A DNA stretch of 15,496 bases from Lactobacillaceae bacterium UBA639 (GTDB taxonomy: Bacteria; Bacillota; Bacilli; Lactobacillales; Lactobacillaceae): NCBI GenBank assembly GCA_002299975.1, contig DBOT01000076.1:402-15897 (forward strand). Reading direction: 5' to 3'. Positions within the stretch are counted from its first letter, which is position 1. Each line of letters opens with the position of its first letter. Shown here in pieces: positions 1 through 8,965 of the stretch. Under the pieces are notes generated by a model. It was not told where the DNA came from, did not search any database, and saw only the letters and a program-made list of their open reading frames with translations. Made by a program: the position numbers and the translations under genes.

Positions 1-3000
1 TCGGAACGATTCAGATCAACCATTTCAAAGTTGTAGCCCCGCTCCAGCATCTCGTTGGCCAGCTCCAGAATCGTCAGCAGGCTCTTGTCCTTGGCACTGG
101 CCTCATTGCCCTGGTCATTGATCTGCTGCATCCGTGCTTTGACGGCATCCTTACCATGAGCCATAGCCACGACGTCAAAGTCATCCGCCCGCACGGAAAA
201 GTAGCCCGCATAATAAACCAACGGGAAGTAGACCTTAAAGTACGCAATCCGCAGCGCCATCAAGACATATGCCGCCGCGTGCGCTCTGGGGAACATGTAT
301 TGGATCTTCAGACAAGAATCCAGATACCATTGCGGCACGCCCGCCTGCAGCATCTTTTCTTGCCATTCTTCTGGAATCCCGCGCCCTTTACGCACGTGCT
401 CCATGACCTGGAATGACGTTTCTGAATCCAGACCATAGTGGATCAAGTCGGTCATGATGTTGTCACGACAACCGATCACGTTGGCAATCGTGGCCGTCCC
501 TTCCTTGATCAGCTCCTGGGCGTTGTCCAACCACACCCCAGTCCCGTGTGACAGGCCAGAAATCTGCAGCAGTTGAGAATAATTCTTCGGGTGCGTATCA
601 TTCAGCATCCCCCGGACAAACCGGGTCCCGAACTCTGGCAGCCCCAGGGTTCCCGTCTTACTCTGAATTTGCTCTTCGGTCACCCCTAATTGCTTTGGAC
701 TGGAGAAGAGCGACATCACACCCGGATCATTCATCGGAATGGTCCGTGGATTAATTCCAGACAAGTCCTGGAGAGCACGAATCATCGTCGGGTCATCGTG
801 ACCCAGGATATCCATCTTCAGGATGTTATCGTGAATCGAGTGGAAATCAAAGTGGGTGGTTTCCCAGGCCGCACTCTGGTCATCAGCAGGGTACTGAACC
901 GGCGTAAAGTCGTAGATGTCCATGTCATCCGGCACAATGATGATCCCAGCTGGGTGCTGACCGGTCGTCCGCTTGACGCCCGTCGCTCCCTTGGCGAGCC
1001 GGTCTTCCTCAGCTCCCCGGAACTGGACGTCATTATCACGTTCATAGGCCTTGACATAACCATAGGCGGTCTTATCCGCCACGGTTCCGATCGTCCCGGC
1101 CCGGAACACGTTCTTCTCACCGAAGAGGACCTTCATGTAATTATGGGCAATTGGCTGGTAGTCCCCGGAGAAGTTCAGATCGATATCTGGGACCTTGTTC
1201 CCCTTGAACCCTAAGAAAGTCTGGAACGGAATGTCGTGACCATCTTTAACCAGGAGGGTTCCACACTTCGGACAATGCCGTTCAGGCAAGTCAAACCCGG
1301 AACTGTACTCCCCCTTGGTGTAGAAGTGGGTGTATTGACACTTTGGACAACGATAATGCGGTGGCAGCGGGTTAACCTCCGTAATCCCGGAGAGGGTGGC
1401 AACCACACTGGAACCAACGGAACCACGGGAACCAACCAGGTAGCCATCCTTGTTAGACTTGGCTACCAGCCGCTGGGCAATCAGGTAAATGACTGAGAAC
1501 CCGTTCTTGACAATACTGTTCAGCTCCAGCCGGACCCGGTCACGAACCAGCTTCGGCAGTGGATCACCATACCAGGTCTTCGCGGTGTGCCAGGTCCGGT
1601 CCTGGATTTCCTGTTCCGCTCCCTTCATGTGTGGAGTGTACAGGCGATCCTTAACTGGCCGAATGTCGTCATCGATCATGTCGGCCACCTTGTGCGTATT
1701 GTCCACCACAATCTCGTGAGCCTTCTCGTCGCCTAAGAAACTGAACTCCTTAATCATCTCATCAGTCGTTCGGAAGTGAACGTCTGGCCGGTGGGTCCGG
1801 TTCAGCGGGTTAGCACCACCCTGCGAATTGATCAGGATCTTCCGGTAAACACCGTCATGTGGGTCAAGGTAGTGAACATCCCCGGTGGCCACTACCGGCT
1901 TCTCCAGTTCATCCCCCATCTTGACCATGTTCTTCAAGATGTCCTCAAGATGGGCATCGTCCGCAATCACGTGCTGTTCCAGGAGCGGTGCGTAATTTGG
2001 CTTCGGCTGGACTTCAATAAAGTCATAATAACGAGCTTTCTGCAGTGCTGTCGAGTACCCCTTTTCCATCATCGCAGTAAAGACTTCCCCGGACGAGCAG
2101 GCCGTTCCCAACAGCAGACCGTCCCGGTACTTACTGAGTACGGTCCGCGGAATCCGTGGTACCCGATGGAAGTACTTAACATTAGAAAATGAAACCAACT
2201 TAAAGAGGTTCTTAAGGCCAGCCTGAGTCTGCGCCAGGATGGTGACGTGGAACGGCCGGGCATGCTTGTAGGCATCGTTTTCAGCCATGTGCTTGTTAAG
2301 GTCATCAACATAACGAATGTCGTACCGCTTTTCAGCATCCTTCAGGAACTTGTAAAGCAGGTGACCAGTGGCCTCCGCATCGTAGTTGGCCCGGTGGTGG
2401 TGCTCCAAGGCGACCTTGAACCGTTTACTCAGGGTGTTCAGCCGGTAACCCCGCAGGTTTGGGTATAAGAAGCGGGCCAGCGGCAGAGTATCGATCACTG
2501 GTTCCGTGATCTCCGTCATCTTGTGCCGGCGGTAACCGGTATTCATGAAGCCCATATCGAAGGAAACGTTGTGTCCGGCAATGATGCAGCCGTCGCAGAA
2601 GTCCTTAAACATCTTGAAGACTTCCTCTTCGCTCTTGGAACCATGAACCATCTCATCCGTGATACTGGTCAGCTGGGTGGTCTGTTCCGAAAGTGGGAAG
2701 CCCGGGTCGATGAACTCATCAAACCGTTCCAGGACCTCGCCATCCTTCATCTTAACCGCCGATAACTCGATCACCTTATCGTAGATTGCTGATAACCCGG
2801 TGGTTTCCACATCGAAGATCACGTAGGTGTTATCCAGGAGTACGTCATGGTTCTCGTTGTAAACCAACGGGATCCCATCATCGACCACGTTGGCTTCCAG
2901 CCCATAGAGCATCTTGATGCCAAACTTATTAGCCGCCTTAAAGGCTTCGGGGAAGGCTTGAACATTTCCGTGATCGGTGACCGCAATGGCCGGCTGTCCC

Positions 3001-4106
3001 CACTCGTGTGCCCGCTGAGCTAGCTCCGTGATTGAATTGGTGGCGTCCATCTGGCTCATCTCAGTGTGAGCATGCAACTCGATTCGCTTATCGTCTGCCG
3101 GGGCCTTATCCTTACGCGGAGTATGTTGAATTTGATTGATATCGTAGGCGTTGATTACCAGGTCATGCATCCAAGTATCTTCCTGGACCGGACCACGGAC
3201 CTTCAGCCAGATACCGGGCTTGATATTAGCAAACTGGGCCTCATCTTCAGTATTCCGGGAGAACTTCTTCACCGCAAATGATGAGGTATAGTCGGTGATC
3301 TCAAAGGTCAATAGCTGCCGACCAGAGTGCAGTTCTCGTACCTCAGCGCTGAAGACGTAACCCTCAACTACAACGGAACGCTCTTCACCCTGGATATCCT
3401 TCATCTGGATGACATTTTCCTTGTCACTGATCGCGCGACCCAGTTGGGCAGGACCATCAGCCGGTGCTGGGGCTGCTGACTGCTTTTGCTTGGCCTTTGC
3501 CCGGGCAGCGTTATTCTTCTTAATCTGGGCCATGGCCTTTGCGGCAAGTGCAGCATCGTCAGCCTCATGTTTGGCCTTCAGTTCCTTGATCTTCTCCTGG
3601 GAGGCCGACTGGTCGACAAAGGGGTGGATCCGAAACTGTGGGAAGCCCAGTTCCTGGTAGCGGTGTTCGATCTTGTCAAGCAGCTTTTGTACCAGCATGT
3701 TCTTGACAATCTCATTTTCCACCACCAGGGTAACCCGGCCATCCTTGACCTCAGGGCTAGTCTGCAGGCAGGCCTGTTGCAACATGGCGGAATCATGGGC
3801 CGTCGTGTTAACAATGTATTCCCAGTAATCAGCGATCAATTGCTGGTCCAGGTCCGTCATCGGGCTGCTGATCTTGACCTTTACTCCCGCGATGTCCTTA
3901 AAGCCTCGTTCCAGTGCGGCAGTGAATTCCTGAAAGAGGTTGAACGGGAGCGCCTGGCGGAAGAGTAGGTGAAACTCCCATACCCGTGAATTCTTATGGA
4001 CAACGACCGACTGAATGGCCGCATTCTGGAAGGCTGCGGCGTCCTTTTCTGGAAAGTGAATCTGCTCAAGTAGTTTAGTAAACAGTTCATGCCGATTCAA
4101 TCCCAC
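1..4106 (-). CDS. polC: DNA polymerase III PolC-type alpha subunit, C-terminus cut by window edge
   Basis: Replicative DNA polymerase of Gram-positive bacteria with built-in 3'-5' proofreading. The frame is open from a GTG at 4106 to the left edge, about 1368 residues. Full PolC is usually near 1440, so roughly the last 70 residues lie outside. The GTG is chosen because AGGAGG at 4115-4120 sits 8 bases upstream and the protein then begins MGLNRHELF. Domains in order: N-terminal domain, a Lys/Ala/Pro-rich linker at about 185-230, OB-fold, first PHP part with [12 protein letters not shown] near 343, DEDDh exonuclease (D432 and E434 in DVETTGL, D517 in HNVSFD, D576 in YDAEA), second PHP part, then polymerase. 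Two CPKC pairs (C920/C923 and C945/C948) form a zinc site. The palm carries [10 protein letters not shown] with D974 and D976. The exonuclease and palm motifs sit in frame with the start, and I saw no break. It lies last in the uppS-polC cluster, behind a hairpin terminator that follows proS. Confidence 0.97.
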   Translation of the reverse strand, partial: MGLNRHELFTKLLEQIHFPEKDAAAFQNAAIQSVVVHKNSRVWEFHLLFRQALPFNLFQEFTAALERGFKDIAGVKVKISSPMTDLDQQLIADYWEYIVNTTAHDSAMLQQACLQTSPEVKDGRVTLVVENEIVKNMLVQKLLDKIEHRYQELGFPQFRIHPFVDQSASQEKIKELKAKHEADDAALAAKAMAQIKKNNAARAKAKQKQSAAPAPADGPAQLGRAISDKENVIQMKDIQGEERSVVVEGYVFSAEVRELHSGRQLLTFEITDYTSSFAVKKFSRNTEDEAQFANIKPGIWLKVRGPVQEDTWMHDLVINAYDINQIQHTPRKDKAPADDKRIELHAHTEMSQMDATNSITELAQRAHEWGQPAIAVTDHGNVQAFPEAFKAANKFGIKMLYGLEANVVDDGIPLVYNENHDVLLDNTYVIFDVETTGLSAIYDKVIELSAVKMKDGEVLERFDEFIDPGFPLSEQTTQLTSITDEMVHGSKSEEEVFKMFKDFCDGCIIAGHNVSFDMGFMNTGYRRHKMTEITEPVIDTLPLARFLYPNLRGYRLNTLSKRFKVALEHHHRANYDAEATGHLLYKFLKDAEKRYDIRYVDDLNKHMAENDAYKHARPFHVTILAQTQAGLKNLFKLVSFSNVKYFHRVPRIPRTVLSKYRDGLLLGTACSSGEVFTAMMEKGYSTALQKARYYDFIEVQPKPNYAPLLEQHVIADDAHLEDILKNMVKMGDELEKPVVATGDVHYLDPHDGVYRKILINSQGGANPLNRTHRPDVHFRTTDEMIKEFSFLGDEKAHEIVVDNTHKVADMIDDDIRPVKDRLYTPHMKGAEQEIQDRTWHTAKTWYGDPLPKLVRDRVRLELNSIVKNGFSVIYLIAQRLVAKSNKDGYLVGSRGSVGSSVVATLSGITEVNPLPPHYRCPKCQYTHFYTKGEYSSGFDLPERHCPKCGTLLVKDGHDIPFQTFLGFKGNKVPDIDLNFSGDYQPIAHNYMKVLFGEKNVFRAGTIGTVADKTAYGYVKAYERDNDVQFRGAEEDRLAKGATGVKRTTGQHPAGIIIVPDDMDIYDFTPVQYPADDQSAAWETTHFDFHSIHDNILKMDILGHDDPTMIRALQDLSGINPRTIPMNDPGVMSLFSSPKQLGVTEEQIQSKTGTLGLPEFGTRFVRGMLNDTHPKNYSQLLQISGLSHGTGVWLDNAQELIKEGTATIANVIGCRDNIMTDLIHYGLDSETSFQVMEHVRKGRGIPEEWQEKMLQAGVPQWYLDSCLKIQYMFPRAHAAAYVLMALRIAYFKVYFPLVYYAGYFSVRADDFDVVAMAHGKDAVKARMQQINDQGNEASAKDKSLLTILELANEMLERGYNFEMVDLNRS

Positions 4107-4124
4107 ACTAATGTCCTCCTATCT

Positions 4125-4171
4125 AAAAATGTGGCGCAAACTAATTTGATTCAGCTTTGCGACCACATTTT
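4125..4171 (-). terminator. Intrinsic terminator/attenuator between proS and polC
   Basis: Read on the minus strand, AAAATGTGG plus CGCAAA pairs with TTTGCG plus CCACATTTT across a 15-base loop. This gives a 9+6 bp stem with one bulged base at 4162, ending in five Ts at 4125-4129. It begins 20 bases after the proS stop. The polC AGGAGG follows only four bases after the T tract, so any transcript reaching polC from proS must read through it. The T tract is short, so termination is probably partial. Confidence 0.7.
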
Positions 4172-4191
4172 CTATTCAAGTATTTAACTAA

Positions 4192-5919
4192 TTAATCTTC
4201 ACTATTCAGCTGCTTCAGCAGGATGCCAACCGTGTTGGCAACTTCTTCCTGCTTAACCTCAATGGTTTCGCCAGTCTTACGGATCTTAACTTCGACGATG
4301 CCGTCAGCAGCCTTCTTACCGATGGTGATCCGAATTGGAATACCAATCAGATCAGAGTCGGCAAACTTGACCCCGGCCCGTTCCTTCCGGTCATCAACCA
4401 GAACTTCGTAACCAGCGGCCGTCAACTGTTCGTCAATTGCATTGGCCATTGCCATCTGGTCATCCTTCTTGGCGTTGACTGGGATGACATGGACATCGAA
4501 TGGCGCAATGCTGTCAGGCCATACCAGACCATTTTCGTCGGCGTTTTGTTCGGCAACTGCGGACAGCAACCGGGTAACCCCGATCCCGTAGCAACCCATG
4601 ATTACATCGACCAGACGACCGTTTTCATTCAGAACTTGGGCACCGAACTTATCGGAGTAGTGGGTTCCCAGCTTGAAGATATGACCAATTTCAATTCCAG
4701 GCGTGAACTTGATTGGGTGACCATCAGGAGCAATTTCCCCTTCCTTGACGTTCCGGAAGTCACCGAATTCGTCAACCCGGAAGTCACGGTCGATGTTGGC
4801 GTTGATGTAGTGGTGACCATCATCGTTAGCACCACAAGCCATGTTGACCAGGACCTTAACGTAGTTGTCGGCCAGGATCTTAACATCTTCACCAACGCCT
4901 ACAGGACCCAGAGAGCCAGGATGAGCACCCAGGTACTTAACCGCTTGTTCTTCCGTTGCCAGGGTCAATTCTTCACAACCCAGGGCATCGGTAACCTTGG
5001 CTTCGTTGACCTCGTCATTGCCCCGCATCAGGACCATCACTGGTTGGTAATCATCCTCACCTATCTTGGCCATGAAGAACATTGCCTTAAGGATCTGGTC
5101 AGCATCGATTCCCAGACTCTCGGCTGCTTCATCGACAGAGTGCGCACCCGGGGTAGCCTTCTTAGCCAGTTCAGCTGGTTCAGCCGTTTGTTGAACACCG
5201 GTAAACTTACTGGTGGCCTTTTCGAGGTTAGCGGCGTAATCGCCATCGGTGTAAGCAATGATGTCTTCACCAACCTTAGCCGGTGCAGAGAATTCCTGGG
5301 AGTTCTTACCACCCATCGTACCAGAGTCAGCCAGGATGACCTTGTAGTTCAGGCCTACCCGATCAAAGATGTTCCGGTAAGCCTGGGCCTGCTTCTCGTA
5401 GGCTTCATCCAGGCCCGCCTGGTCAGCAGAGAAGGAGTAGCCATCCAGCATTTCAAATTCCTTCCCCCGCAGAATCCCGTAACGTGGCCGGTCTTCATCA
5501 CGGAACTTGTCCTGAAGTTGGTAAACAACCAGGGGCAGCTTCTTGTAAGACTTGATGCTATCCCGAATAACCTCGGTAAAGGTTTCTTCGTGGGTAGGGC
5601 CCAAGATGAAGTCACGGTCACGCCGGTCCTTCAGCTTGAAGAGGTTATCGCCGTAGCTTTCATAACGGCCGGATTCCTTCCAGAGATCGGCAGGCAGCAG
5701 TGCTGGCATCATCATTTCAACAGCATCGGCCTTATCCATCTCGTCACGAATGATGTTCTCAACCTTCCGGATTACCCGGTAAGCCAGTGGCAGGTATGAC
5801 CATACCCCAGCGGAAACCTGGTAAATGTAACCGGCCCGAATCATCATCTTGTGACTCAAGGCTTCAGCATCACTTGGTGCCTCTTTCTTGGTTGGAATCA
5901 AAATCTTTGATTGTCTCAT
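4192..5919 (-). CDS. proS: Prolyl-tRNA synthetase, bacterial type with editing domain
   Basis: Charges tRNA-Pro with proline in the cytosol. At 575 residues it matches the long bacterial class II type. The catalytic core comes first, with GPTHEETFTEV at 107-117 and the motif 2 region FRDEDRPRYGILRGKEF at about 139-155. The inserted YbaK-like editing domain spans about 224-407 and includes a conserved-looking lysine in ILKAMFF at 277-283. Motif 3, GIGVTR, is at 445-450, and the anticodon-binding domain runs from about 472 to the end. The ATG at 5919 has GGAGGAG at 5930-5936. The residue before DGYSF in motif 2 is Leu (MLDGYSF), where the Escherichia coli enzyme has Lys; I take this as a lineage variant. 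The gene starts 26 bases after rseP stops, so the two are probably co-transcribed, and a hairpin terminator follows. Confidence 0.97.
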   Translation of the reverse strand: MRQSKILIPTKKEAPSDAEALSHKMMIRAGYIYQVSAGVWSYLPLAYRVIRKVENIIRDEMDKADAVEMMMPALLPADLWKESGRYESYGDNLFKLKDRRDRDFILGPTHEETFTEVIRDSIKSYKKLPLVVYQLQDKFRDEDRPRYGILRGKEFEMLDGYSFSADQAGLDEAYEKQAQAYRNIFDRVGLNYKVILADSGTMGGKNSQEFSAPAKVGEDIIAYTDGDYAANLEKATSKFTGVQQTAEPAELAKKATPGAHSVDEAAESLGIDADQILKAMFFMAKIGEDDYQPVMVLMRGNDEVNEAKVTDALGCEELTLATEEQAVKYLGAHPGSLGPVGVGEDVKILADNYVKVLVNMACGANDDGHHYINANIDRDFRVDEFGDFRNVKEGEIAPDGHPIKFTPGIEIGHIFKLGTHYSDKFGAQVLNENGRLVDVIMGCYGIGVTRLLSAVAEQNADENGLVWPDSIAPFDVHVIPVNAKKDDQMAMANAIDEQLTAAGYEVLVDDRKERAGVKFADSDLIGIPIRITIGKKAADGIVEVKIRKTGETIEVKQEEVANTVGILLKQLNSED

Positions 5920-5945
5920 ATAAAAACTACTCCTCCAAAATTAAT

Positions 5946-7220
5946 TTATCGAATGAAATAACGTTGAATATCGTTCCAGGTAACAAGGATCATCAATAAC
6001 AGTAAGAGCATGAATCCGATCATGGTAACCACACCCTCAGCCCTTTCAGGAATTGGCCGCCGGATAATGGCTTCGATGATATTCAGAAGCAACTTACCCC
6101 CGTCCAGTGCTGGAATCGGTAACAGGTTCACGATCCCAAGGTTAATCGATAGCAGCGCCAGGAAGTTCAACACGCCGTTAAACCCAAGCGCCGTTGCCTG
6201 GGACGTCCCCGCATAGATGGCAACGGGTCCACCTAAATCATTGAGACTAAAGCCATGTGTAAACATACTCCCCAGCACACTAAAAATCAAGCTGCCTGCT
6301 TGAACAAACTGTTGCCAACCGAAGAGCAGCCGGGCCTTCATCCCGGTCTTCTGCTCCTCAATGATCCCAATCTGACCAACCTTTTCCTTGCCCTGGTGAA
6401 CCGTCTTTGGAACAACGGTTACCTGGTGTTGGTGATGGTCGCGCTCATAGGTCAGGCGAACCTTCTTGCCCGGACGACTGGAAATACTGGTCGAAAGATC
6501 GGCCCAATTCTTAATCGTGGTGTTGCCGACCTTAGTGATCCGGTCACCCGTAGTCAGCCCGGCCTTGGCAGCAACTGAACCGGCATTGACATGGCCAAGC
6601 CGGTTACTATTCGTGGGTACTCCGCTCAGGGTAAAGCCTAAGATGATGAAGACGATCAGCGACAGAATAAAGTTATTCATCGGTCCCGCAAAGTTGGTCA
6701 TCATCCGAGCAGGCAGACTGGCAGAGCGGAATTGCACATCCCGCGGTGCAATCTGAACATGAGTGCCATCCTTTTCGATGATTACCGCATCATGATTGAC
6801 ATCATAATTTTTCAACTGGTCTTCGTCACCATTGACGTAGCCCTTGATCCAAAGGCCGTCAGTCAGGTCACAGTCAACAATCTGCAACGGCACCCCTTGA
6901 AAGAGGGCCGCCTTATTACTAGCGTTGATGGTGACCACCTGTCCCTGGTCGTTGAGCTGAACAGTTACCGGCGTCCCCGGGCGCAGCTCATCGAGGTCTT
7001 CATTGTCGTTCCCGGCCAGACGCACGTAACCACCAACCGGCAACAGCCGAATGGTATAGGTGGTCCCGTTTTTGCGCCGCCACCAGATCTTTGGCCCCAT
7101 TCCGATGGAGAACTCCCGCACCAGAATTCCGGCCCGCTTAGCAAAGAAGTAGTGGCCATATTCGTGAACCAGGACGAGGATCCCGAATACCAGGATAAAG
7201 GTAATAATTGTTACTATCAC
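5946..7220 (-). CDS. rseP: RIP site-2 metalloprotease RseP/RasP
   Basis: Membrane-embedded zinc protease that cuts substrates such as anti-sigma factors and leftover signal peptides within the bilayer. At 424 residues it has the usual Gram-positive length. The zinc motif HEYGH is at 19-23 inside the first membrane segment. A single PDZ domain spans about 205-272. The third zinc ligand lies in NLLPIPALDGG, with Asp at 373. Hydrophobic segments occur near 1-18, 180-200, 350-366 and 397-413. The start is GTG at 7220 with GAGGGG at 7226-7231 five bases upstream; the overlapping ATG at 7222 reads straight into a stop. In B. subtilis dxr precedes this gene, but here cdsA is directly upstream with a 26-base gap. 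The substrate in this organism cannot be told from the window. Confidence 0.95.
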   Translation of the reverse strand: MIVTIITFILVFGILVLVHEYGHYFFAKRAGILVREFSIGMGPKIWWRRKNGTTYTIRLLPVGGYVRLAGNDNEDLDELRPGTPVTVQLNDQGQVVTINASNKAALFQGVPLQIVDCDLTDGLWIKGYVNGDEDQLKNYDVNHDAVIIEKDGTHVQIAPRDVQFRSASLPARMMTNFAGPMNNFILSLIVFIILGFTLSGVPTNSNRLGHVNAGSVAAKAGLTTGDRITKVGNTTIKNWADLSTSISSRPGKKVRLTYERDHHQHQVTVVPKTVHQGKEKVGQIGIIEEQKTGMKARLLFGWQQFVQAGSLIFSVLGSMFTHGFSLNDLGGPVAIYAGTSQATALGFNGVLNFLALLSINLGIVNLLPIPALDGGKLLLNIIEAIIRRPIPERAEGVVTMIGFMLLLLLMILVTWNDIQRYFIR

Positions 7221-7246
7221 ATGATCCCCTCTTTAGATTGCAACTC

Positions 7247-8032
7247 TTAAATAATTCCAAGTAGGTGTAACATCGGCATTACGATCAGCATACTGTCAAA
7301 CCGGTCCAAAATACCACCATGACCTGGCAGGATTTTTCCGGAGTCCTTCACACCATAGAAACGCTTCAGTGATGACTCAATCAGGTCACCGAACTGTCCC
7401 ATGATCGACAGGACAATGGTCAAAAGAACCATTGGCAGCCATGCACCACCAACTGGCCAAATATACAAGTAGATTGCCAGAATAATCGTGGCCGCAACGG
7501 TCCCACCAATCGAGCCTTCCCAGGTCTTGTTTGGACTGATCTTCGGGGCCAACTTGTTCTTACCGATCTTACGACCAATCAGGTAGGCACCACTGTCGGT
7601 CAACCAGACGATCAGCATCCCGTATAAAAGGGTAATAAAGTTGATCGACCGGGCAACGACAAAGTAATGGAAGCCCATCCCGATATAGAGCATTGCCAGG
7701 GTTAGAACCCCAACATCATCAAAGGTGAACCGTTGCTTACGCAAAACCGTGTGGAGCAAAAGCAGGACTACCAGGACATAGAAACCAAACCAGCGCGTTG
7801 CCACGCTCGGCAGGAAGTCCAGCCAGCTGTCTGGCAAAATCAATAGGGCCACTCCAAGGTAACTGACAATGGCCTCAAAGGAGATCACAAACATCTTCTT
7901 CATGACCAGGATCTCTGACATTGCAACGATCCCTAAGGCAACCGCCGCAATTGTCAGCGGCCAGTGCCCATAAACGATCAACGGAATGAAGATCGCCAGG
8001 GCAACTACCGCGGTAATTATCCGTGTTCTCAT
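7247..8032 (-). CDS. cdsA: Phosphatidate cytidylyltransferase (CDP-diacylglycerol synthase)
   Basis: Makes CDP-diacylglycerol from phosphatidate and CTP in the membrane, the branch point to phosphatidylglycerol and cardiolipin. At 261 residues with about seven or eight hydrophobic segments it matches the family. The full CdsA signature lies at 221-246, running from SLKRFYGVKDSGK to LPGHGGILDRFD, with the conserved Lys-Asp pair, the HGG and the final Asp. A second conserved stretch, KISPNKTWEGSIGG, precedes it. The ATG at 8032 is served by AAGGAG lying against the uppS stop codon. The 15-base gap suggests coupled translation with uppS. Together the pair supplies lipid precursors for wall and membrane. 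Confidence 0.96.
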   Translation of the reverse strand: MRTRIITAVVALAIFIPLIVYGHWPLTIAAVALGIVAMSEILVMKKMFVISFEAIVSYLGVALLILPDSWLDFLPSVATRWFGFYVLVVLLLLHTVLRKQRFTFDDVGVLTLAMLYIGMGFHYFVVARSINFITLLYGMLIVWLTDSGAYLIGRKIGKNKLAPKISPNKTWEGSIGGTVAATIILAIYLYIWPVGGAWLPMVLLTIVLSIMGQFGDLIESSLKRFYGVKDSGKILPGHGGILDRFDSMLIVMPMLHLLGII

Positions 8033-8047
8033 TATCTAACTACTCCT

Positions 8048-8812
8048 TTACTTATTTACTAACCCGCCGAAGCGCCGGTGCCGACCTTGAAACTCAATAA
8101 TAGCGCGTTTCAAGGTTTCACCGTCGAAGTCTGGCCAGTGTTCTGGCACAAATTCGAGTTCACTGTAACCAATCTGCCAGAGCATAAAATTACTGATCCG
8201 TTCTTCACCACTGGTCCGAATCAGTAAGTCAGGATCCGCCAGCTTACCCAGCGGGGCTGACATCAGGTGATCACTGATGGTCTGCTCCGTGATTGCGGAC
8301 GGATCAAGTTGGCCATCCTTAACCTCAGTTGCGATATCCCGAACAGCCCGAGTAATCTCATCACGGCTCCCGTAGTTCAGAGCAAAGTTAAGGATCATGC
8401 CATCGCAATCAGCGGTGTCCTTAATGGCATCCTTAACGGCCTTTTGCGTAGCCTCAGGAAGACGGGTAATGTCCCCCATCACCATCACCTTAACGTTATG
8501 CTTGACCAGGTCGGGAACAAATGTCGCAAAGAAGCGAATTGGTAACTGCATCAGATAGTTGACCTCAGTTGCTGGCCGCTTCCAGTTCTCCGTTGAGAAT
8601 GCATATAAGGAGAGGACCTTGACGCCAAGATCACTTGCCGCCATGGTCACCTTCTTAACCGTCTGCATCCCCTGCTTGTGGCCGGCAACCCGTGGTAGGT
8701 GCCGGTGCTGAGCCCAACGACCATTACCATCCATGATGATGGCAATGTGGGCCGGGATTCGTTCCATGTCTAATTGTCGTTCTGTATTTGTGTCTTTCTT
8801 ATTAGAAAACAC
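8048..8812 (-). CDS. uppS: Undecaprenyl diphosphate synthase (cis-prenyltransferase)
   Basis: Condenses eight isopentenyl diphosphates onto farnesyl diphosphate to give the C55 lipid carrier for peptidoglycan and teichoic acid synthesis. At 254 residues it has typical length. The catalytic Asp28 lies in IMDGNGRWA, FSTENW is at 72-77, and the pyrophosphate-binding RTSGEERISN is at 199-208. The start is GTG at 8812, with GGAGG at 8821-8825 eight bases upstream. An internal ATG at codon 16 (MERIPAHI) has no comparable site. The gene opens the uppS-cdsA-rseP-proS-polC segment, and the frr terminator and a candidate promoter lie just upstream. With no dxr in the cluster, its substrates probably come from the mevalonate pathway, which is an inference. 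Confidence 0.97.
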   Translation of the reverse strand: MFSNKKDTNTERQLDMERIPAHIAIIMDGNGRWAQHRHLPRVAGHKQGMQTVKKVTMAASDLGVKVLSLYAFSTENWKRPATEVNYLMQLPIRFFATFVPDLVKHNVKVMVMGDITRLPEATQKAVKDAIKDTADCDGMILNFALNYGSRDEITRAVRDIATEVKDGQLDPSAITEQTISDHLMSAPLGKLADPDLLIRTSGEERISNFMLWQIGYSELEFVPEHWPDFDGETLKRAIIEFQGRHRRFGGLVNK

Positions 8813-8837
8813 CGTCTTCGCCTCCGTTTAGTTGGTT

Positions 8838-8866
8838 TTGACAAATAATCACCCATTAATTATAAG
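8838..8866 (+). promoter_or_regulatory. Near-consensus promoter on the opposite strand, antisense to frr
   Basis: TTGACA at 8838-8843, a 17-base spacer and TATAAG at 8861-8866 form a strong-looking sigma-A type promoter pointing rightward into the 3' end of frr. Its -10 overlaps the minus-strand TATAAT of the uppS promoter. No rightward gene follows. Whether it is used is unknown; AT-rich intergenic DNA can match by chance. Confidence 0.35.
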
Positions 8867-8887
8867 GCTCTTAGTCCTAAAAAGCTA
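8859..8887 (-). promoter_or_regulatory. Candidate promoter for uppS operon
   Basis: A perfect TATAAT lies on the minus strand at 8859-8864. At 17 bases spacing the -35 position (8882-8887) reads TAGCTT, which is poor. Transcription would start near 8852 and give a leader of about 40 bases before the GTG at 8812. It sits just downstream of the frr terminator, where a new promoter is expected. The -35 weakness keeps confidence moderate. Confidence 0.45.
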
Positions 8888-8902
8888 CTTGCCACGAAAA
8901 GC

Positions 8903-8934
8903 AAAAAACGAGGATGGTACTGCCCACCCTCGTT
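8903..8934 (-). terminator. Strong intrinsic terminator after frr
   Basis: On the minus strand AACGAGGGTGG pairs with CCATCCTCGTT across the six-base loop GCAGTA. This is 11 bp with a single G-U pair, followed by TTTTTT at 8903-8908. It begins 31 bases after the frr stop and probably ends the rpsB-tsf-pyrH-frr transcript. Confidence 0.88.
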
Positions 8935-8965
8935 ATCAATGAACATTGTTTGAATTAGATCTGAA

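Noticed and set aside
690..1214. Plus-strand open frame of 174 codons opposite polC
   Set aside because: It is antisense to an intact PolC palm region with no ribosome binding site or family motif. Other frames opposite polC are alike.
1..4106. polC as a frameshifted or broken gene
   Set aside because: Exonuclease, zinc and palm motifs at 432-576, 920-948 and 974-976 are all in the frame set by the GTG at 4106. The missing end is only the window edge.
4489..5799. Plus-strand open frame of 436 codons opposite proS
   Set aside because: It lies wholly antisense to proS, has no good ribosome binding site, and its translation shows no recognisable motif. The length follows from the GC-biased codon use of proS removing stops on the opposite strand.
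8903..8934. T-box-like AGGGTGG and TACC sequence in the frr terminator
   Set aside because: The resemblance to the T-box antiterminator core is short and lies inside one simple terminator stem. There is no specifier stem or long leader, and the genes downstream are not led by an aminoacyl-tRNA synthetase gene.
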